Shown: positions 1-7,849 of the stretch, piece after piece
How positions within the stretch are numbered: position 1 is the stretch's first letter
Layout: each line of letters begins with the position of its first letter
Assembly (NCBI GenBank): GCA_002430125.1
Contig: DJBQ01000137.1
Span: 4,251-20,183 of the forward strand
DNA length: 15,933 nt
From: Rhodobacterales bacterium UBA5972
GTDB taxonomy: Bacteria; Pseudomonadota; Alphaproteobacteria; Rhodobacterales; Rhodobacteraceae
Direction: 5' to 3'
The notes under the pieces: generated by a model
Told to the model about the DNA's origin: nothing
What the model saw: only the letters and a program-made list of their open reading frames with translations
The model's database searches: none
Position numbers and translations under genes: made by a program

Positions 1-2
1 AT

Positions 3-1187
3 GAAGACCCGCGCGCCGATCGCTCGCCCACCGATTTCTATCAGCTTGACCTTGAAATGTCGTTTGTCACCCAACAGGACGTGTTTGACACGATCCAGCC
101 GGTGATCGGCGGGATATTCGAGGAGTTTGGTGGCGGCAAAAAGGTTGACCAGACATGGGAACAGATTTCGTTCGCGGATTCGGCCCTGTGGTATGGCACC
201 GACAAGCCGGATTTGCGCAACCCGATCAAGATGCAGGTGGTGTCGGATCATTTTGCCGGATCAGGCTTTGCGATTTTCGCCAAACTGCTGGAGCAGGAGG
301 GCACCCAGATCCGCGCCATTCCCGCGCCTAAGGGTGGGTCGCGCAAGTTTTGCGACCGGATGAACGCCTTTGCCCAGAAGGAAGGTCTGCCGGGGATGGG
401 GTATATTTTTTGGCGTGAAAAGACCGCCGACAGCGTTGCGCAGGAATTGGGCATTCCGGTCAAAGAGGCGCAGGCCAGGCTTATATCTGGCGAGGTTGCG
501 GGGGGCATGGAAGCCGCCGGGCCTTTGGCCAAAAACATCGGCCCGGAACGGACCGAGGCGATCCGCGTGCAGCTTGGCCTTGATGTCGGTGATGCGGCGT
601 TCTTTCTTGGCGGGCGGGCTGAGGCGTTTGAAAAGGTCGCGGGCCGGGCGCGCACAGTGATTGGCGAGGAGCTTGGTCTGACCGATACCGACCGGTTTGC
701 TTTCGCGTGGATCGTCGATTTCCCGATGTATGAAAAGCACGAGGAAACCGGCAAGATTGATTTCTCCCACAATCCGTTTTCGATGCCGCAAGGCGGGCTT
801 GAAGCCTTGTCGGATGATCCGCTTTCTGTGCTTGGTTATCAGTATGATCTGGCCTGTAACGGTTATGAACTGGTGTCGGGTGCAATCCGTAATCACAAGC
901 TTGAGATCATGATCAAGGCGTTCGAGTTGGCCGGCTATGACGAGGCTGAAGTGCGCAAGCGGTTTGGCGGTATGGTCAATGCGTTTCAGTATGGCGCGCC
1001 ACCGCACGGCGGCTGTGCGGCGGGGATCGACCGGATCGTGATGCTGCTGGCGGATACCGCCAATATCCGCGAGGTTATCATGTTCCCGATGAACCAGCGG
1101 GCCGAGGATCTGATGATGAACGCGCCAAGTGACGCGCAAAACGAACAGCTGCGCGAATTGGGTCTGCGGGTGTTGCCGCAGGGGTGA
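3..1187 (+). CDS. aspS: Aspartyl-tRNA synthetase, C-terminal part (5' end outside window)
   Basis: Class II aminoacyl-tRNA synthetase that charges tRNA-Asp (in many alphaproteobacteria probably also tRNA-Asn) in the cytosol. The frame is open from position 3, upstream of the first ATG at 57, and the residues before that ATG ([18 protein letters not shown]) are normal AspRS sequence, so the gene runs off the left edge. About 394 residues remain of a usual length near 590. The missing part holds the anticodon-binding OB fold and class II motif 1. The bacterial GAD insertion domain occupies roughly nt 230-690. HNPFSMP follows at about 768, and class II motif 3 with the ATP-binding arginine (GGCAAGIDR) is at 1008-1034, followed by the [12 protein letters not shown] tail. 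The stop is TGA at 1185-1187. No frameshift is visible. Whether it is discriminating or non-discriminating cannot be told from this part. Confidence 0.96.
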   Translation, partial: EDPRADRSPTDFYQLDLEMSFVTQQDVFDTIQPVIGGIFEEFGGGKKVDQTWEQISFADSALWYGTDKPDLRNPIKMQVVSDHFAGSGFAIFAKLLEQEGTQIRAIPAPKGGSRKFCDRMNAFAQKEGLPGMGYIFWREKTADSVAQELGIPVKEAQARLISGEVAGGMEAAGPLAKNIGPERTEAIRVQLGLDVGDAAFFLGGRAEAFEKVAGRARTVIGEELGLTDTDRFAFAWIVDFPMYEKHEETGKIDFSHNPFSMPQGGLEALSDDPLSVLGYQYDLACNGYELVSGAIRNHKLEIMIKAFELAGYDEAEVRKRFGGMVNAFQYGAPPHGGCAAGIDRIVMLLADTANIREVIMFPMNQRAEDLMMNAPSDAQNEQLRELGLRVLPQG

Positions 1188-1208
1188 CAAACCCCAAAAC
1201 GATGCGCG

Positions 1209-1227
1209 AAATGATCGGAGATCATTT
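1209..1227. repeat. Perfect 8-bp hairpin with GATC arms
   Basis: AAATGATC (1209-1216), loop GGA, GATCATTT (1220-1227). It lies 21 nt after the aspS stop and is followed by TTCAGG, not a long T run, so it is at best a weak intrinsic terminator. It shares the core TGATC-N3-GATCA with the next hairpin. Confidence 0.7.
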
Positions 1228-1247
1228 TCAGGCCGGGGCGCTCCCGC

Positions 1248-1274
1248 GGGGAAGTGATCTGCGATCAATTCCCC
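1248..1274. repeat. 12-bp hairpin with one mismatch, GATC arms
   Basis: Left arm 1248-1259 (GGGGAAGTGATC), loop TGC, right arm 1263-1274 (GATCAATTCCCC). Eleven of twelve positions pair; G1254/A1268 do not. It lies 43 bp (centre to centre) downstream of the first hairpin and shares TGATC-N3-GATCA. There is no T tract after it (TTGGGCC). It may stabilise the 3' end of the aspS mRNA, act as a Rho-assisted terminator or be part of an interspersed repeat. Confidence 0.65.
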
Positions 1275-1310
1275 TTGGGCCTGGCCGCCGCTGGCGCGTC
1301 GGAACTTTCT

Positions 1311-1332
1311 GGCCTCCGGCGGGGATATTTGG
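1311..1332 (+). repeat. Possible interspersed intergenic motif of Rhodobacteraceae
   Basis: GGCCTCCGGCGGGGATATTT at 1311-1330 resembles a short intergenic motif I recall seeing many times in Roseobacter-group genomes, often just after genes. Only one copy is visible in this window, so the repeat call rests on memory. The remainder of the aspS-sulP spacer (1333-1460) shows no gene. It has a TTGACG at 1402-1407 that could be a -35 box for the downstream gene, but no convincing -10 box. Confidence 0.35.
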
Positions 1333-1460
1333 ACCTCTGAGAAACTGGTGTTTGGAAAACATACAGTCTGCGTGGAGCGGTCAGTAATTTGGCGATTGAA
1401 ATTGACGCGACCGGACAATCTTGAAACAAAGGTTTTGCCGGGTTGAATTCTGGCCCGGTC

Positions 1461-1466
1461 AAGGAG
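1461..1466 (+). promoter_or_regulatory. Ribosome binding site fixing the SulP start
   Basis: AAGGAG, six nucleotides before the ATG at 1473. This favours the ATG over an upstream in-frame TTG at 1443, which has no such site and would place this Shine-Dalgarno inside the coding sequence. Confidence 0.75.
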
Positions 1467-1472
1467 CCTGAA

Positions 1473-3122
1473 ATGGCGTCGTCTTTGCGCATGAAAATCC
1501 GGCAGGTTTGGCCGCTGGGGTTTACACCAAAACTCGTAACCGTGTTGTCCGAAGGCTATGCAGTCGCGCAGTTTCGTTCGGATCTTCTGGCGGGCTTGAC
1601 GGTTGCGGTGGTTGCTTTACCGCTGTCCATGGCAATCGCGATTGCCTGTGGGGTATCGCCTGATCGCGGTTTGATCACCGCAATCATTGGTGGATTTCTG
1701 GTTTCCCTTTTGGGCGGCAGCCGGTTTCAGATTGGTGGACCTGCTGGCGCATTTATCGTTCTGGTTGGCGCCACGGTGATCCGGCACGGCGTGGATGGGC
1801 TGGTTCTGGCCACCTTACTTTCCGGGATTTTCCTGACGGTTGCAGGCGGCTTGCGGTTGGGAACTTTTGTCAAATACATTCCTTATCCGGTGACCATCGG
1901 GTTTACGGCGGGCATCGGCCTCATCATTCTGGCCAGTCAGATAACGCCCTTTCTGGGGTTAAGCCCACCCACGGCCGAGCCCGGTCCTTTACTTGAAAAA
2001 CTAACCTTTCTGTTGCCGCTGATCGGCGGTTTCAACCCGGTTAGCGCCGCGGTTGCGTTCGCGGTTGTGTTGGCAATATATGCCTTACGCCGGTTGCGGC
2101 CCGACCTTCCGGGCATGTTGATCGCCATTTCCGGGGCGGCATTTGTCACCTACCTGTTTGATCTGAAAATCGCGACCGTCGCGTCGCAATTTGGAGAGCT
2201 TGCCCGCGGTCTGCCAATGCCGCGGTTGCCTGATCTTTCCACCGAAAAGGTAATCGCTGTTTTACCGGATGCATTGGGCTTCACGCTGCTTGGCGCGATT
2301 GAAAGCCTTTTGTCGGCCGTTGTTGCGGACAGTATGACCGGGCGCAGGCACCGGTCCAACATGGAATTGGTTGCGCAGGGAATTGCCAATATCGGGGTGT
2401 CGTTTTTCGGCGGATTTTGCGTCACCGGCACGATCGCCCGGACCGCCACGAACGTGCGGGCCGGGGCGCATGGGCCGGTTGCGGGAATGTTGCATTCCGT
2501 TGCGTTGCTTTTCGTGTTGATGCTGCTTGCCCCTTTGGCCGGGGCCATTCCGTTGGCCGCTTTGGCCGGGGTACTGGTAATGATCGCCTGGCATATGATC
2601 GACTTCAGGGCGATTGCCGGTTTTCTGCGCAGCAACCGCCCTGAAGCAGCCGTTCTGTTGACAACGCTGTTGCTGACCGTTTTTCGCGACCTTATCGAGG
2701 CGATTGTTATTGGTGTGGCGCTTGGGTCGTTTATCTTTACCCGGCGCATGTCACAGCTGACATCGGTGCACCATCATGACGTCGAAGTGCCGTTTGGTGA
2801 TGGGGTTATCACTGATCCGAACACTGCTGTCATCCGCATCAGTGGCGCGTTTTTCTTTGGTTCGGCGCCGATTGCTGACAGTGTTCTTGACCGGATCGCA
2901 GCCAAGCCAACGCGCTTGGTTCTGGATCTGAGCGAGGTTCAGTTGTTGGATACGACCGGAGCGAACAGCTTGTTGAATGCGATCCGACAGGCGCGCAAGC
3001 AAGGTATTGCGGTGCGCCTTTGCGGCTTGGATGCACCACAAAAAGCCATGCTGACGAACATCGGTATGACGTCTGACGATGCAAATGTTGCCTCGTCGCT
3101 TGCGGTGGCGCTGCAAGATTGA
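1473..3122 (+). CDS. SulP-family anion transporter with STAS domain
   Basis: Inner-membrane anion permease or symporter of the SLC26A/SulP family, with 549 residues from the ATG at 1473. The N-terminal two thirds is a run of hydrophobic segments opening with the family signature around residues 35-100 (FRSDLLAGLTVAVVALPLSM, then GGSRFQIGGPAGAF). The conserved ESLLSAVVADSMTG is at about 277-290 and GTIARTATNVRAG at about 319-331. A cytoplasmic STAS domain fills about 450-545, with LDLSEVQLLDTTGAN at 484-498. Members carry sulfate, bicarbonate, dicarboxylates or other anions, and the sequence alone does not decide which. No carbonic anhydrase or sulfur-assimilation gene is adjacent, so context does not help. 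It is convergent with the CoA ligase gene. The 72-nt gap between them has only a weak 5-bp hairpin (3154-3169) and no clear terminator. Confidence 0.93.
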   Translation: MASSLRMKIRQVWPLGFTPKLVTVLSEGYAVAQFRSDLLAGLTVAVVALPLSMAIAIACGVSPDRGLITAIIGGFLVSLLGGSRFQIGGPAGAFIVLVGATVIRHGVDGLVLATLLSGIFLTVAGGLRLGTFVKYIPYPVTIGFTAGIGLIILASQITPFLGLSPPTAEPGPLLEKLTFLLPLIGGFNPVSAAVAFAVVLAIYALRRLRPDLPGMLIAISGAAFVTYLFDLKIATVASQFGELARGLPMPRLPDLSTEKVIAVLPDALGFTLLGAIESLLSAVVADSMTGRRHRSNMELVAQGIANIGVSFFGGFCVTGTIARTATNVRAGAHGPVAGMLHSVALLFVLMLLAPLAGAIPLAALAGVLVMIAWHMIDFRAIAGFLRSNRPEAAVLLTTLLLTVFRDLIEAIVIGVALGSFIFTRRMSQLTSVHHHDVEVPFGDGVITDPNTAVIRISGAFFFGSAPIADSVLDRIAAKPTRLVLDLSEVQLLDTTGANSLLNAIRQARKQGIAVRLCGLDAPQKAMLTNIGMTSDDANVASSLAVALQD

Positions 3123-3194
3123 AGCGCATTAAGGCGTTTTGCATTTGTTTTGAAGCGTTTTACGACGCTCGATTGAGATAAAACACAAAACGTT

Positions 3195-4709
3195 CTAGTC
3201 AGGTGCCGCCGCCACCAATTTGCGCACTTCCGAAGCCAAGACCTTGCCCATTGTGTTGCGCGGCAGCGCCGGAAGAAATACCACGTCTTTGGGGTGCTTG
3301 AACCGCGCAATTTTGTCGGTGAATGCAGCCAGAATCGTGGCGCGGTCTGGTCCGTTTTTGGTGATGACAACCGCCGCGACCGGCACTTCGCCCCATTTGG
3401 GATGTGCGCGCCCGACGACAGCGCATTCCCTGATGCCGGGGATCCGGCCCAACACGCGTTCAAGTTCGGCAGGATAGATGTTTTCGCCGCCCGAGATGAT
3501 GACGTGTTTCACCCGGTCGGCAAACCAGTAAAGGCCGTTTTCGTCCTGAACCGCGACATCGCCTGTGCGAAACCAACCGTCCACCAACGCGGCCTCTGTT
3601 GCCTCAGGATTGTTCCAGTAATGGCTGAAATTGTTTGGGCCTTTGACCCAGATTTCGCCGGGCTCACCCAATGGCGCTTCGGTGGCATCTGCAAGCATCA
3701 GTTTCACTTGCGTATGCGCCCCGCAGCGACCGATTGAACCTTGGGTTGACCGGGCTTCATGGGCTTTTTGATAGGTGGCGATGGGGCCGGTTTCGGTGGC
3801 GCCATAAACCTGCACCATCGGGATACCGCGTTTATGATTGGCCTCGATAATCTCGACCGGAACATCAGTAGAACCGGTGTTGAACAGACGCAGGGTTGGC
3901 AGTTTCAAGTCCCCCCAATCCGGGTGAAACATCAGCGCTTTCATCACGGTTGGCACGCAAACGGTTGTGGTAATGCCTTGATATTCCAGCGCCCGGATCG
4001 TTTCATCGGCATCAAAAGCCGGATGCAGGGTCATCGTGCCGCCGATGAAAAAGCAGGGCATCATCTGGATGTTGATCCCGCCGACGTGAAACAGCGGCAG
4101 CATGTTCAGAATGTGATCTGCCGGGGTAAAATCATGCGCGTGAACGCTGATGATCGCGTTCCACAGGATCGATTCTTGTGTCAGCACCGCCCCCTTAGGG
4201 CGGCCCGTTGTGCCAGAGGTATAGACGATGAACATCGGGTCAGACAGGTCTGCATCGGTCGCCACTGCCAAGCCCTGAGATTTATCGATCAAGGCGTCCA
4301 GTCGGTCACTGGTGTTAACGGCAAGTGTCGCCAACCCGACCAGCGCCGCTGGCACCTGATCCAGAAAATTGTCATCGTGAAACAGGACTTTGGCACCGCT
4401 GTCGCCAAGGATATAGTTCAGTTCGGCCGGAACCAGCCGCCAATTCAGTGGCACAATGATCAGCCCCAAACGGGCGCAGGCAAAGAACAGCGCCACTTCG
4501 GTATCGCAGTTCTTGCCATAATAGGCCACACGATCACCGGGCTTCAGACCAAGCGAGTGTTGGAGGGCCACGGCCACTTGTTCGACCCAATCTGAAAAGG
4601 CACGATAGGTCCAGGTATGGCCTTCAAAATGAACCGCCGGATGATTGGGCTGGTGGGTGGCATGCGCCTTTAGCCAGCTGTCGATGCTCTGGGTTTTCGC
4701 GCCCATCAT
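3195..4709 (-). CDS. Acyl-CoA ligase (class I adenylate-forming)
   Basis: Activates a carboxylic acid through an acyl-adenylate and transfers it to CoA. Its 504 residues carry all the family motifs: phosphate-binding loop YTSGTTGRPKG at 163-173, aromatic/ATE motif YGATETG at 302-308, GWFRTGD at 378-384 with the ribose-binding Asp, hinge region DRVKHVIISGGENIYP at 398-413, and catalytic lysine K489 in PRNTMGKVL. It is the last gene of the four-gene minus-strand operon. Its ATG overlaps the stop of the ACAD-fold gene (4706-4709), implying translational coupling; a second ATG one codon later is also possible. Overall it resembles the medium/long-chain fatty-acyl, malonyl or aryl-CoA ligase group. 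The substrate is unassigned. From context it may activate a carboxylic intermediate made by the upstream dioxygenase and hydrolase. Confidence 0.9.
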   Translation of the reverse strand: MMGAKTQSIDSWLKAHATHQPNHPAVHFEGHTWTYRAFSDWVEQVAVALQHSLGLKPGDRVAYYGKNCDTEVALFFACARLGLIIVPLNWRLVPAELNYILGDSGAKVLFHDDNFLDQVPAALVGLATLAVNTSDRLDALIDKSQGLAVATDADLSDPMFIVYTSGTTGRPKGAVLTQESILWNAIISVHAHDFTPADHILNMLPLFHVGGINIQMMPCFFIGGTMTLHPAFDADETIRALEYQGITTTVCVPTVMKALMFHPDWGDLKLPTLRLFNTGSTDVPVEIIEANHKRGIPMVQVYGATETGPIATYQKAHEARSTQGSIGRCGAHTQVKLMLADATEAPLGEPGEIWVKGPNNFSHYWNNPEATEAALVDGWFRTGDVAVQDENGLYWFADRVKHVIISGGENIYPAELERVLGRIPGIRECAVVGRAHPKWGEVPVAAVVITKNGPDRATILAAFTDKIARFKHPKDVVFLPALPRNTMGKVLASEVRKLVAAAPD

Positions 4710-5956
4710 TCGTCGCGCTCGCCGCTTTCGTAAAGCGTGCCCTTGCCCAACATATCAAGGCATAATTCGCTGGTCCAAGGCAGCATTAGCGCGCCACAGC
4801 GGCTGTCGCGATAGATGCGCTCCAGATGCAAGCTGCGCAACATTGACTGCCCGCCACAAGTGCGGATTGCCAGTTGCGCGATCTCGTTGGAATTCTCCAT
4901 CACAGTATATTGCGCCGCCCATGCGCGCAGCAGGCTGTCGCGGGTCGGGTTGGGGCCAGCCTCGGTAATTGCCTGAAACCACAGGGATTTGGTCTGCTCC
5001 AGCATGATCCGCATTTGCGCCACCGCGATTTGTTTGGTTGGGTACATCCGGCGCTTGACTGGCGGTGTACCGGGCATTTCACCGCGCAGATATTTAACGG
5101 TGAAATCATAGGCGGCCTGCGCCAGCCCCATATAGGCAGGCGTCAGGGTCATGAACATGTGCGGCCAGCGTTTGGCGGCTTGAAAGTAAATGCCAGATGG
5201 CATCAGCTTGGCGTCACTTGGCACAAACACGTCTTTGAAAATCAGGTTGCGCGAAACCGTGCCGCGCATGCCCAGCGGATCCCAGTCGCCCTCGACAGTC
5301 ACGCCGTCGCTGTTGGCCGGAACGGCGATATACATGGTGTTGGCGCGGTCGGGGTCTTCGTCTTTCGACGAAATCTCGGTGCACAGCGCGCCGTAATAAT
5401 TCGCGTGACCAGACAGCGAGGCAAATATTTTCTTGCCGTTGATCAGCCAGCCGCCATCAACCTTCAGGGCCGTCGTGCCAAATGCCTTGGACCCGGCAGC
5501 AGCCGCCCCGCCTTCGGAAAACGGCTGTGCGTAAATAGCGCCATCGTCCAAAATGCGACGATAGTGGTGTTCGCGGGTTTTGTTATGTTCAGCGCGCATC
5601 GCGTCAGGCATATCAAACGTATCCAGCAGAAAGCCTGACCACAGGCAGGAGCAGACATGCATGTTGAAGGTCAGCGCGGTCGACCCGCAATACCGGCCGA
5701 TTTCGGCTGCCGTCAGCATATAGGTTTTGAAATCAGCGCCATGGCCGCCATATTCTTTTGGAATGGCGATACCCATCATGCCGCTGTCAAAGAAATCCTT
5801 GTAGTTTTCTGTCGGAAAGCTGGCTTCGCGGTCATATTTTGCAGCCCGTGGCGCGAACTTTTCCTGCCCCAGTTTGCGCGCCAAAGAGGACAGTTCGGCT
5901 TGCTGTTCCGTCAGGCCCCATGTGGCGGGATCAAAAATCGGTGCATCTTGGGTCAT
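4706..5956 (-). CDS. Acyl-CoA-dehydrogenase-fold flavoprotein lacking the catalytic Glu; dehydrogenase or flavin monooxygenase
   Basis: 416 residues with the three-part ACAD architecture: N-terminal helices (about 15-140), a middle beta domain (about 141-250, including INGKKIFAS at 172-180 and GMRGTVSRNLIFKDVFVP at 229-246) and a C-terminal helical domain. It departs from true dehydrogenases at key sites. The usual TEPxAGSD is replaced by SEGGAAAAGSK (147-157). At the C-terminal active site, where MCAD-type enzymes have YEGTSEIQ, this protein reads LPWTSELC (392-399), so the catalytic base is Pro393. The alternative IVD-type position aligns by eye with Met, not Glu. Loss of the base is typical of ACAD-fold flavin monooxygenases (the HpaH/HsaA/DszC type), which need a separate flavin reductase, and one is encoded in the divergent unit. 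Four-nt overlaps join it to both operon neighbours. A dehydrogenase with a relocated base remains possible. Confidence 0.85.
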   Translation of the reverse strand: MTQDAPIFDPATWGLTEQQAELSSLARKLGQEKFAPRAAKYDREASFPTENYKDFFDSGMMGIAIPKEYGGHGADFKTYMLTAAEIGRYCGSTALTFNMHVCSCLWSGFLLDTFDMPDAMRAEHNKTREHHYRRILDDGAIYAQPFSEGGAAAAGSKAFGTTALKVDGGWLINGKKIFASLSGHANYYGALCTEISSKDEDPDRANTMYIAVPANSDGVTVEGDWDPLGMRGTVSRNLIFKDVFVPSDAKLMPSGIYFQAAKRWPHMFMTLTPAYMGLAQAAYDFTVKYLRGEMPGTPPVKRRMYPTKQIAVAQMRIMLEQTKSLWFQAITEAGPNPTRDSLLRAWAAQYTVMENSNEIAQLAIRTCGGQSMLRSLHLERIYRDSRCGALMLPWTSELCLDMLGKGTLYESGERDE

Positions 5957-6735
5957 GAGTGTCTCCGGTAAAATTCGGTCAGGATGGCGTTGGTTTGTGC
6001 ACCTGCTTCAAGGTTGATCAGATGACCCGCACCGAGGATATTGTGATACTCGGAGCGCGGGATTTTTTCAGCCATGCGAGCCATTGTTTTGGCGGGGGCA
6101 TTCTGGTCGTGTTCGCCTGAGATCAGGCAAACTGGAATGGTCAGTCCCGCAATATCATCGCGACGGTTAAAGGTCGTCAAACAGCGGATAATGTCGCGGT
6201 AAGTGGCCTCGGGAACGGCGGCCATCGTGGCTTGGGCCGCCTTGATTGTGGCAGGTGACGCAATCGGGCCGGTGATTTCAGCGACAAAGGTCTCGGCCAG
6301 TTCCGCAAGGGATTTTCCGGCATCAAGCGGTTTCAAGCGTGCCGCGACGAACTGGTCACGGAAGCTGTCGTCGCGGCCACCAAAAGCCGGGGTGGTGCCA
6401 ATCAGGGCCAGCGAGGCGACGTATTCGGGGTATGTGCAGGCCATTTCCAACGCCAGCATACCGCCGATGGATTGGCCACACAGATGCGCTTTGGCAAGAC
6501 CCAGCGCATCCAAAAAACCCTTTAGCGCATCAGCCAGCGCCGGGAATGTCGGTGGGGTCAACGCGGTTGAGCCACCATAACCCGGCATGTTCCAAGCGAT
6601 CACCCGATTGCTGTCAGACAGCCCGTCAAGCTGCGGCTGAAAACTGGTGGTGTCGCCGCCGATCCCGTGCAGACAGATGATCGGCACGCCGCCCGCGCCG
6701 CTGTCGTCATAGGTTATTCCTGCCGCTAGTTTCAC
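5953..6735 (-). CDS. Alpha/beta hydrolase, candidate ring-cleavage-product hydrolase/deformylase
   Basis: 260-residue soluble alpha/beta-hydrolase-fold enzyme. Visible are the oxyanion strand motif HGIGG (23-27), nucleophile elbow GQSIGG with Ser89 (87-92), acid Asp210 in SGEHDQNAP and His238 in GAGHLINLE, so the triad is complete. The start is GTG at 6733-6735, overlapping the NicX-like stop as GTGA, and its own stop overlaps the next ATG as ATGA. In the nicotinate pathway the gene following the 2,5-dihydroxypyridine dioxygenase step encodes NicD, an alpha/beta hydrolase that deformylates N-formylmaleamate. Position and size fit that role here. By eye, however, the sequence is a generic member of the fold and could equally be an esterase or a 3-oxoadipate-enol-lactonase-like hydrolase. 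Confidence 0.85.
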   Translation of the reverse strand: MKLAAGITYDDSGAGGVPIICLHGIGGDTTSFQPQLDGLSDSNRVIAWNMPGYGGSTALTPPTFPALADALKGFLDALGLAKAHLCGQSIGGMLALEMACTYPEYVASLALIGTTPAFGGRDDSFRDQFVAARLKPLDAGKSLAELAETFVAEITGPIASPATIKAAQATMAAVPEATYRDIIRCLTTFNRRDDIAGLTIPVCLISGEHDQNAPAKTMARMAEKIPRSEYHNILGAGHLINLEAGAQTNAILTEFYRRHS

Positions 6736-7769
6736 GCGGTTAAAACCCCGTCTTTGACAACACAGGTTTCATCGACCGTGATAGTGGTGCCCATCATCGG
6801 CAAATCGAAATGGCCTTGGGTGAAGCGACCCGCGAATTCATTAGCCCCGGTTGAGTAAAGGAAATTTCCGGCAACGGCGCGCAGTTCGGTCGCGTTCATA
6901 TCGCGCTGGTCATACATGGTTAACGCCTCGTACCGCGCGGCTTTGTGCAGGCCCCAACCGACATGGCTGGTGGCATAAGCCTCGCGATCACCGAATGCTT
7001 CAAGGTAATTGCGCATCAAACGCGCATCAGTACCCCGGCCTTCGATCTTGGTGACGTAATCGCCTTCCAGCGTGAAAATCACCTCGTCGTCAAAGTATTT
7101 CTTGAAGGTCAGGTTCATATCGCCGGGTTGAAACACCAACCGCCCGTTGACGCTGCCCGAGCGTGGAAACGATACGATGATGCCGCCGGGCCAATGCGCC
7201 AGCGTACCGGGTTTATCCGTCCAGCCCCAGATGCCAACTGTGTTGTTGCCGGTCATGTCCACAGTCAAATCCGTGCCTGCATCGCTGGTTACTGTCATCG
7301 CAGTGGATTTGCGACACAACCGCGCTGCGGCCAGCGTGCGGTCCTTCAAATCCTCGTCCGGCATGGCACGTTCCAGCATATCGGGATGCTCGTTGCTGAT
7401 GTTCATAATCCGCGCACCACCCTTCAGGATGGTCTGGGTTTGCGGTGAATGCATCAAACCTTCCAGGGTCAGATCGACGATGAAATCAACCGATGCCAGC
7501 GCCGCAACCGCCTTTTCCTGACCATTCAACGCGACGCAAGTGCCGGTCGAGCGCAGGATTGCAGGCGAGGTATTGCGCGGTGTTGGAACCTTCAGGTGGT
7601 AAAATGGCACGCCGATGCGCGACAGCGCCAGTTCCGCCAGATGCACGTTCAGATCACGGCTTTGGGTTTCCGAAAGGATGATCGCGGTTTGGCTGGCATC
7701 CACCTTGCACGCCCGAAACGTGGTTTCAAAAGCGTCGATCCACTTGGCTTCGATCCGGTCATTCAACAT
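6732..7769 (-). CDS. NicX-like (2,5-dihydroxypyridine 5,6-dioxygenase family) Fe(II) dioxygenase
   Basis: 345-residue member of the family named after NicX, the enzyme that opens the ring of 2,5-dihydroxypyridine to N-formylmaleamate; homologs are often mislabelled M29 leucyl aminopeptidase. Similarity to my recollection of Pseudomonas putida NicX runs through the protein: LMHSPQTQTILKGGARI (105-121), HWPGG (192-196), the GDMNLTFKKYF region (217-226), SHVGWGLH (268-275) and GHFDLP (319-324). The iron ligands reported for NicX (His265, His318, Asp320) correspond to His269, His320 and Asp322, so all three are kept. His107 and His192 match other conserved histidines. It is the first gene of the operon, with an AGGGGGG-type ribosome site just before the ATG. 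It probably cleaves a hydroxylated pyridine or related heteroaromatic; the exact substrate is unproven. Confidence 0.85.
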   Translation of the reverse strand: MLNDRIEAKWIDAFETTFRACKVDASQTAIILSETQSRDLNVHLAELALSRIGVPFYHLKVPTPRNTSPAILRSTGTCVALNGQEKAVAALASVDFIVDLTLEGLMHSPQTQTILKGGARIMNISNEHPDMLERAMPDEDLKDRTLAAARLCRKSTAMTVTSDAGTDLTVDMTGNNTVGIWGWTDKPGTLAHWPGGIIVSFPRSGSVNGRLVFQPGDMNLTFKKYFDDEVIFTLEGDYVTKIEGRGTDARLMRNYLEAFGDREAYATSHVGWGLHKAARYEALTMYDQRDMNATELRAVAGNFLYSTGANEFAGRFTQGHFDLPMMGTTITVDETCVVKDGVLTA

Positions 7770-7820
7770 CAGAACCCCCCTGTCAGAATCGCCCGCATGA
7801 CAGAATGTCGCGGTTTCTAC

Positions 7821-7849
7821 TTGTTAAATAGATTACTTTGGAATATATT
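7821..7849 (+). promoter_or_regulatory. Sigma70-like promoter for the reductase-MarR unit
   Basis: TTGTTA (7821-7826) and TATATT (7844-7849) are separated by exactly 17 nt. Transcription would start near 7856, leaving a short leader before the GTG at 7883. The -10 box lies at the centre of the palindrome below, so a bound repressor would block it. A matching promoter for the minus-strand operon must lie in the same 113-nt gap but is less clear. Confidence 0.55.

Noticed and set aside
261..1418. 385-residue open frame on the minus strand across aspS
   Set aside because: Antisense to clear AspRS sequence, with low-complexity basic composition and no family resemblance; it is a shadow of codon bias in a GC-rich gene.
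1443..1472. TTG start giving ten extra residues on the SulP protein
   Set aside because: AAGGAG lies directly before the ATG at 1473, and the extra residues have no family support.
3123..3194. Bidirectional intrinsic terminator between the convergent SulP and CoA ligase genes
   Set aside because: Only a 5-bp stem (3154-3169) is visible and no adjoining T tract fits; too weak to call.
3759..4595. 278-residue open frame on the plus strand inside the CoA ligase
   Set aside because: Antisense to a ligase with complete motifs; rich in His, Arg and Gln as expected of a shadow frame.
4874..5638. 254-residue open frame on the plus strand inside the ACAD-fold gene
   Set aside because: Antisense to a conserved gene, with no recognisable domain or ribosome site.
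6732..7769. Annotation as an M29 leucyl aminopeptidase
   Set aside because: The SHVGWG and GHFDLP motifs supply the iron-ligand pattern of NicX, and similarity to NicX runs along the whole protein.
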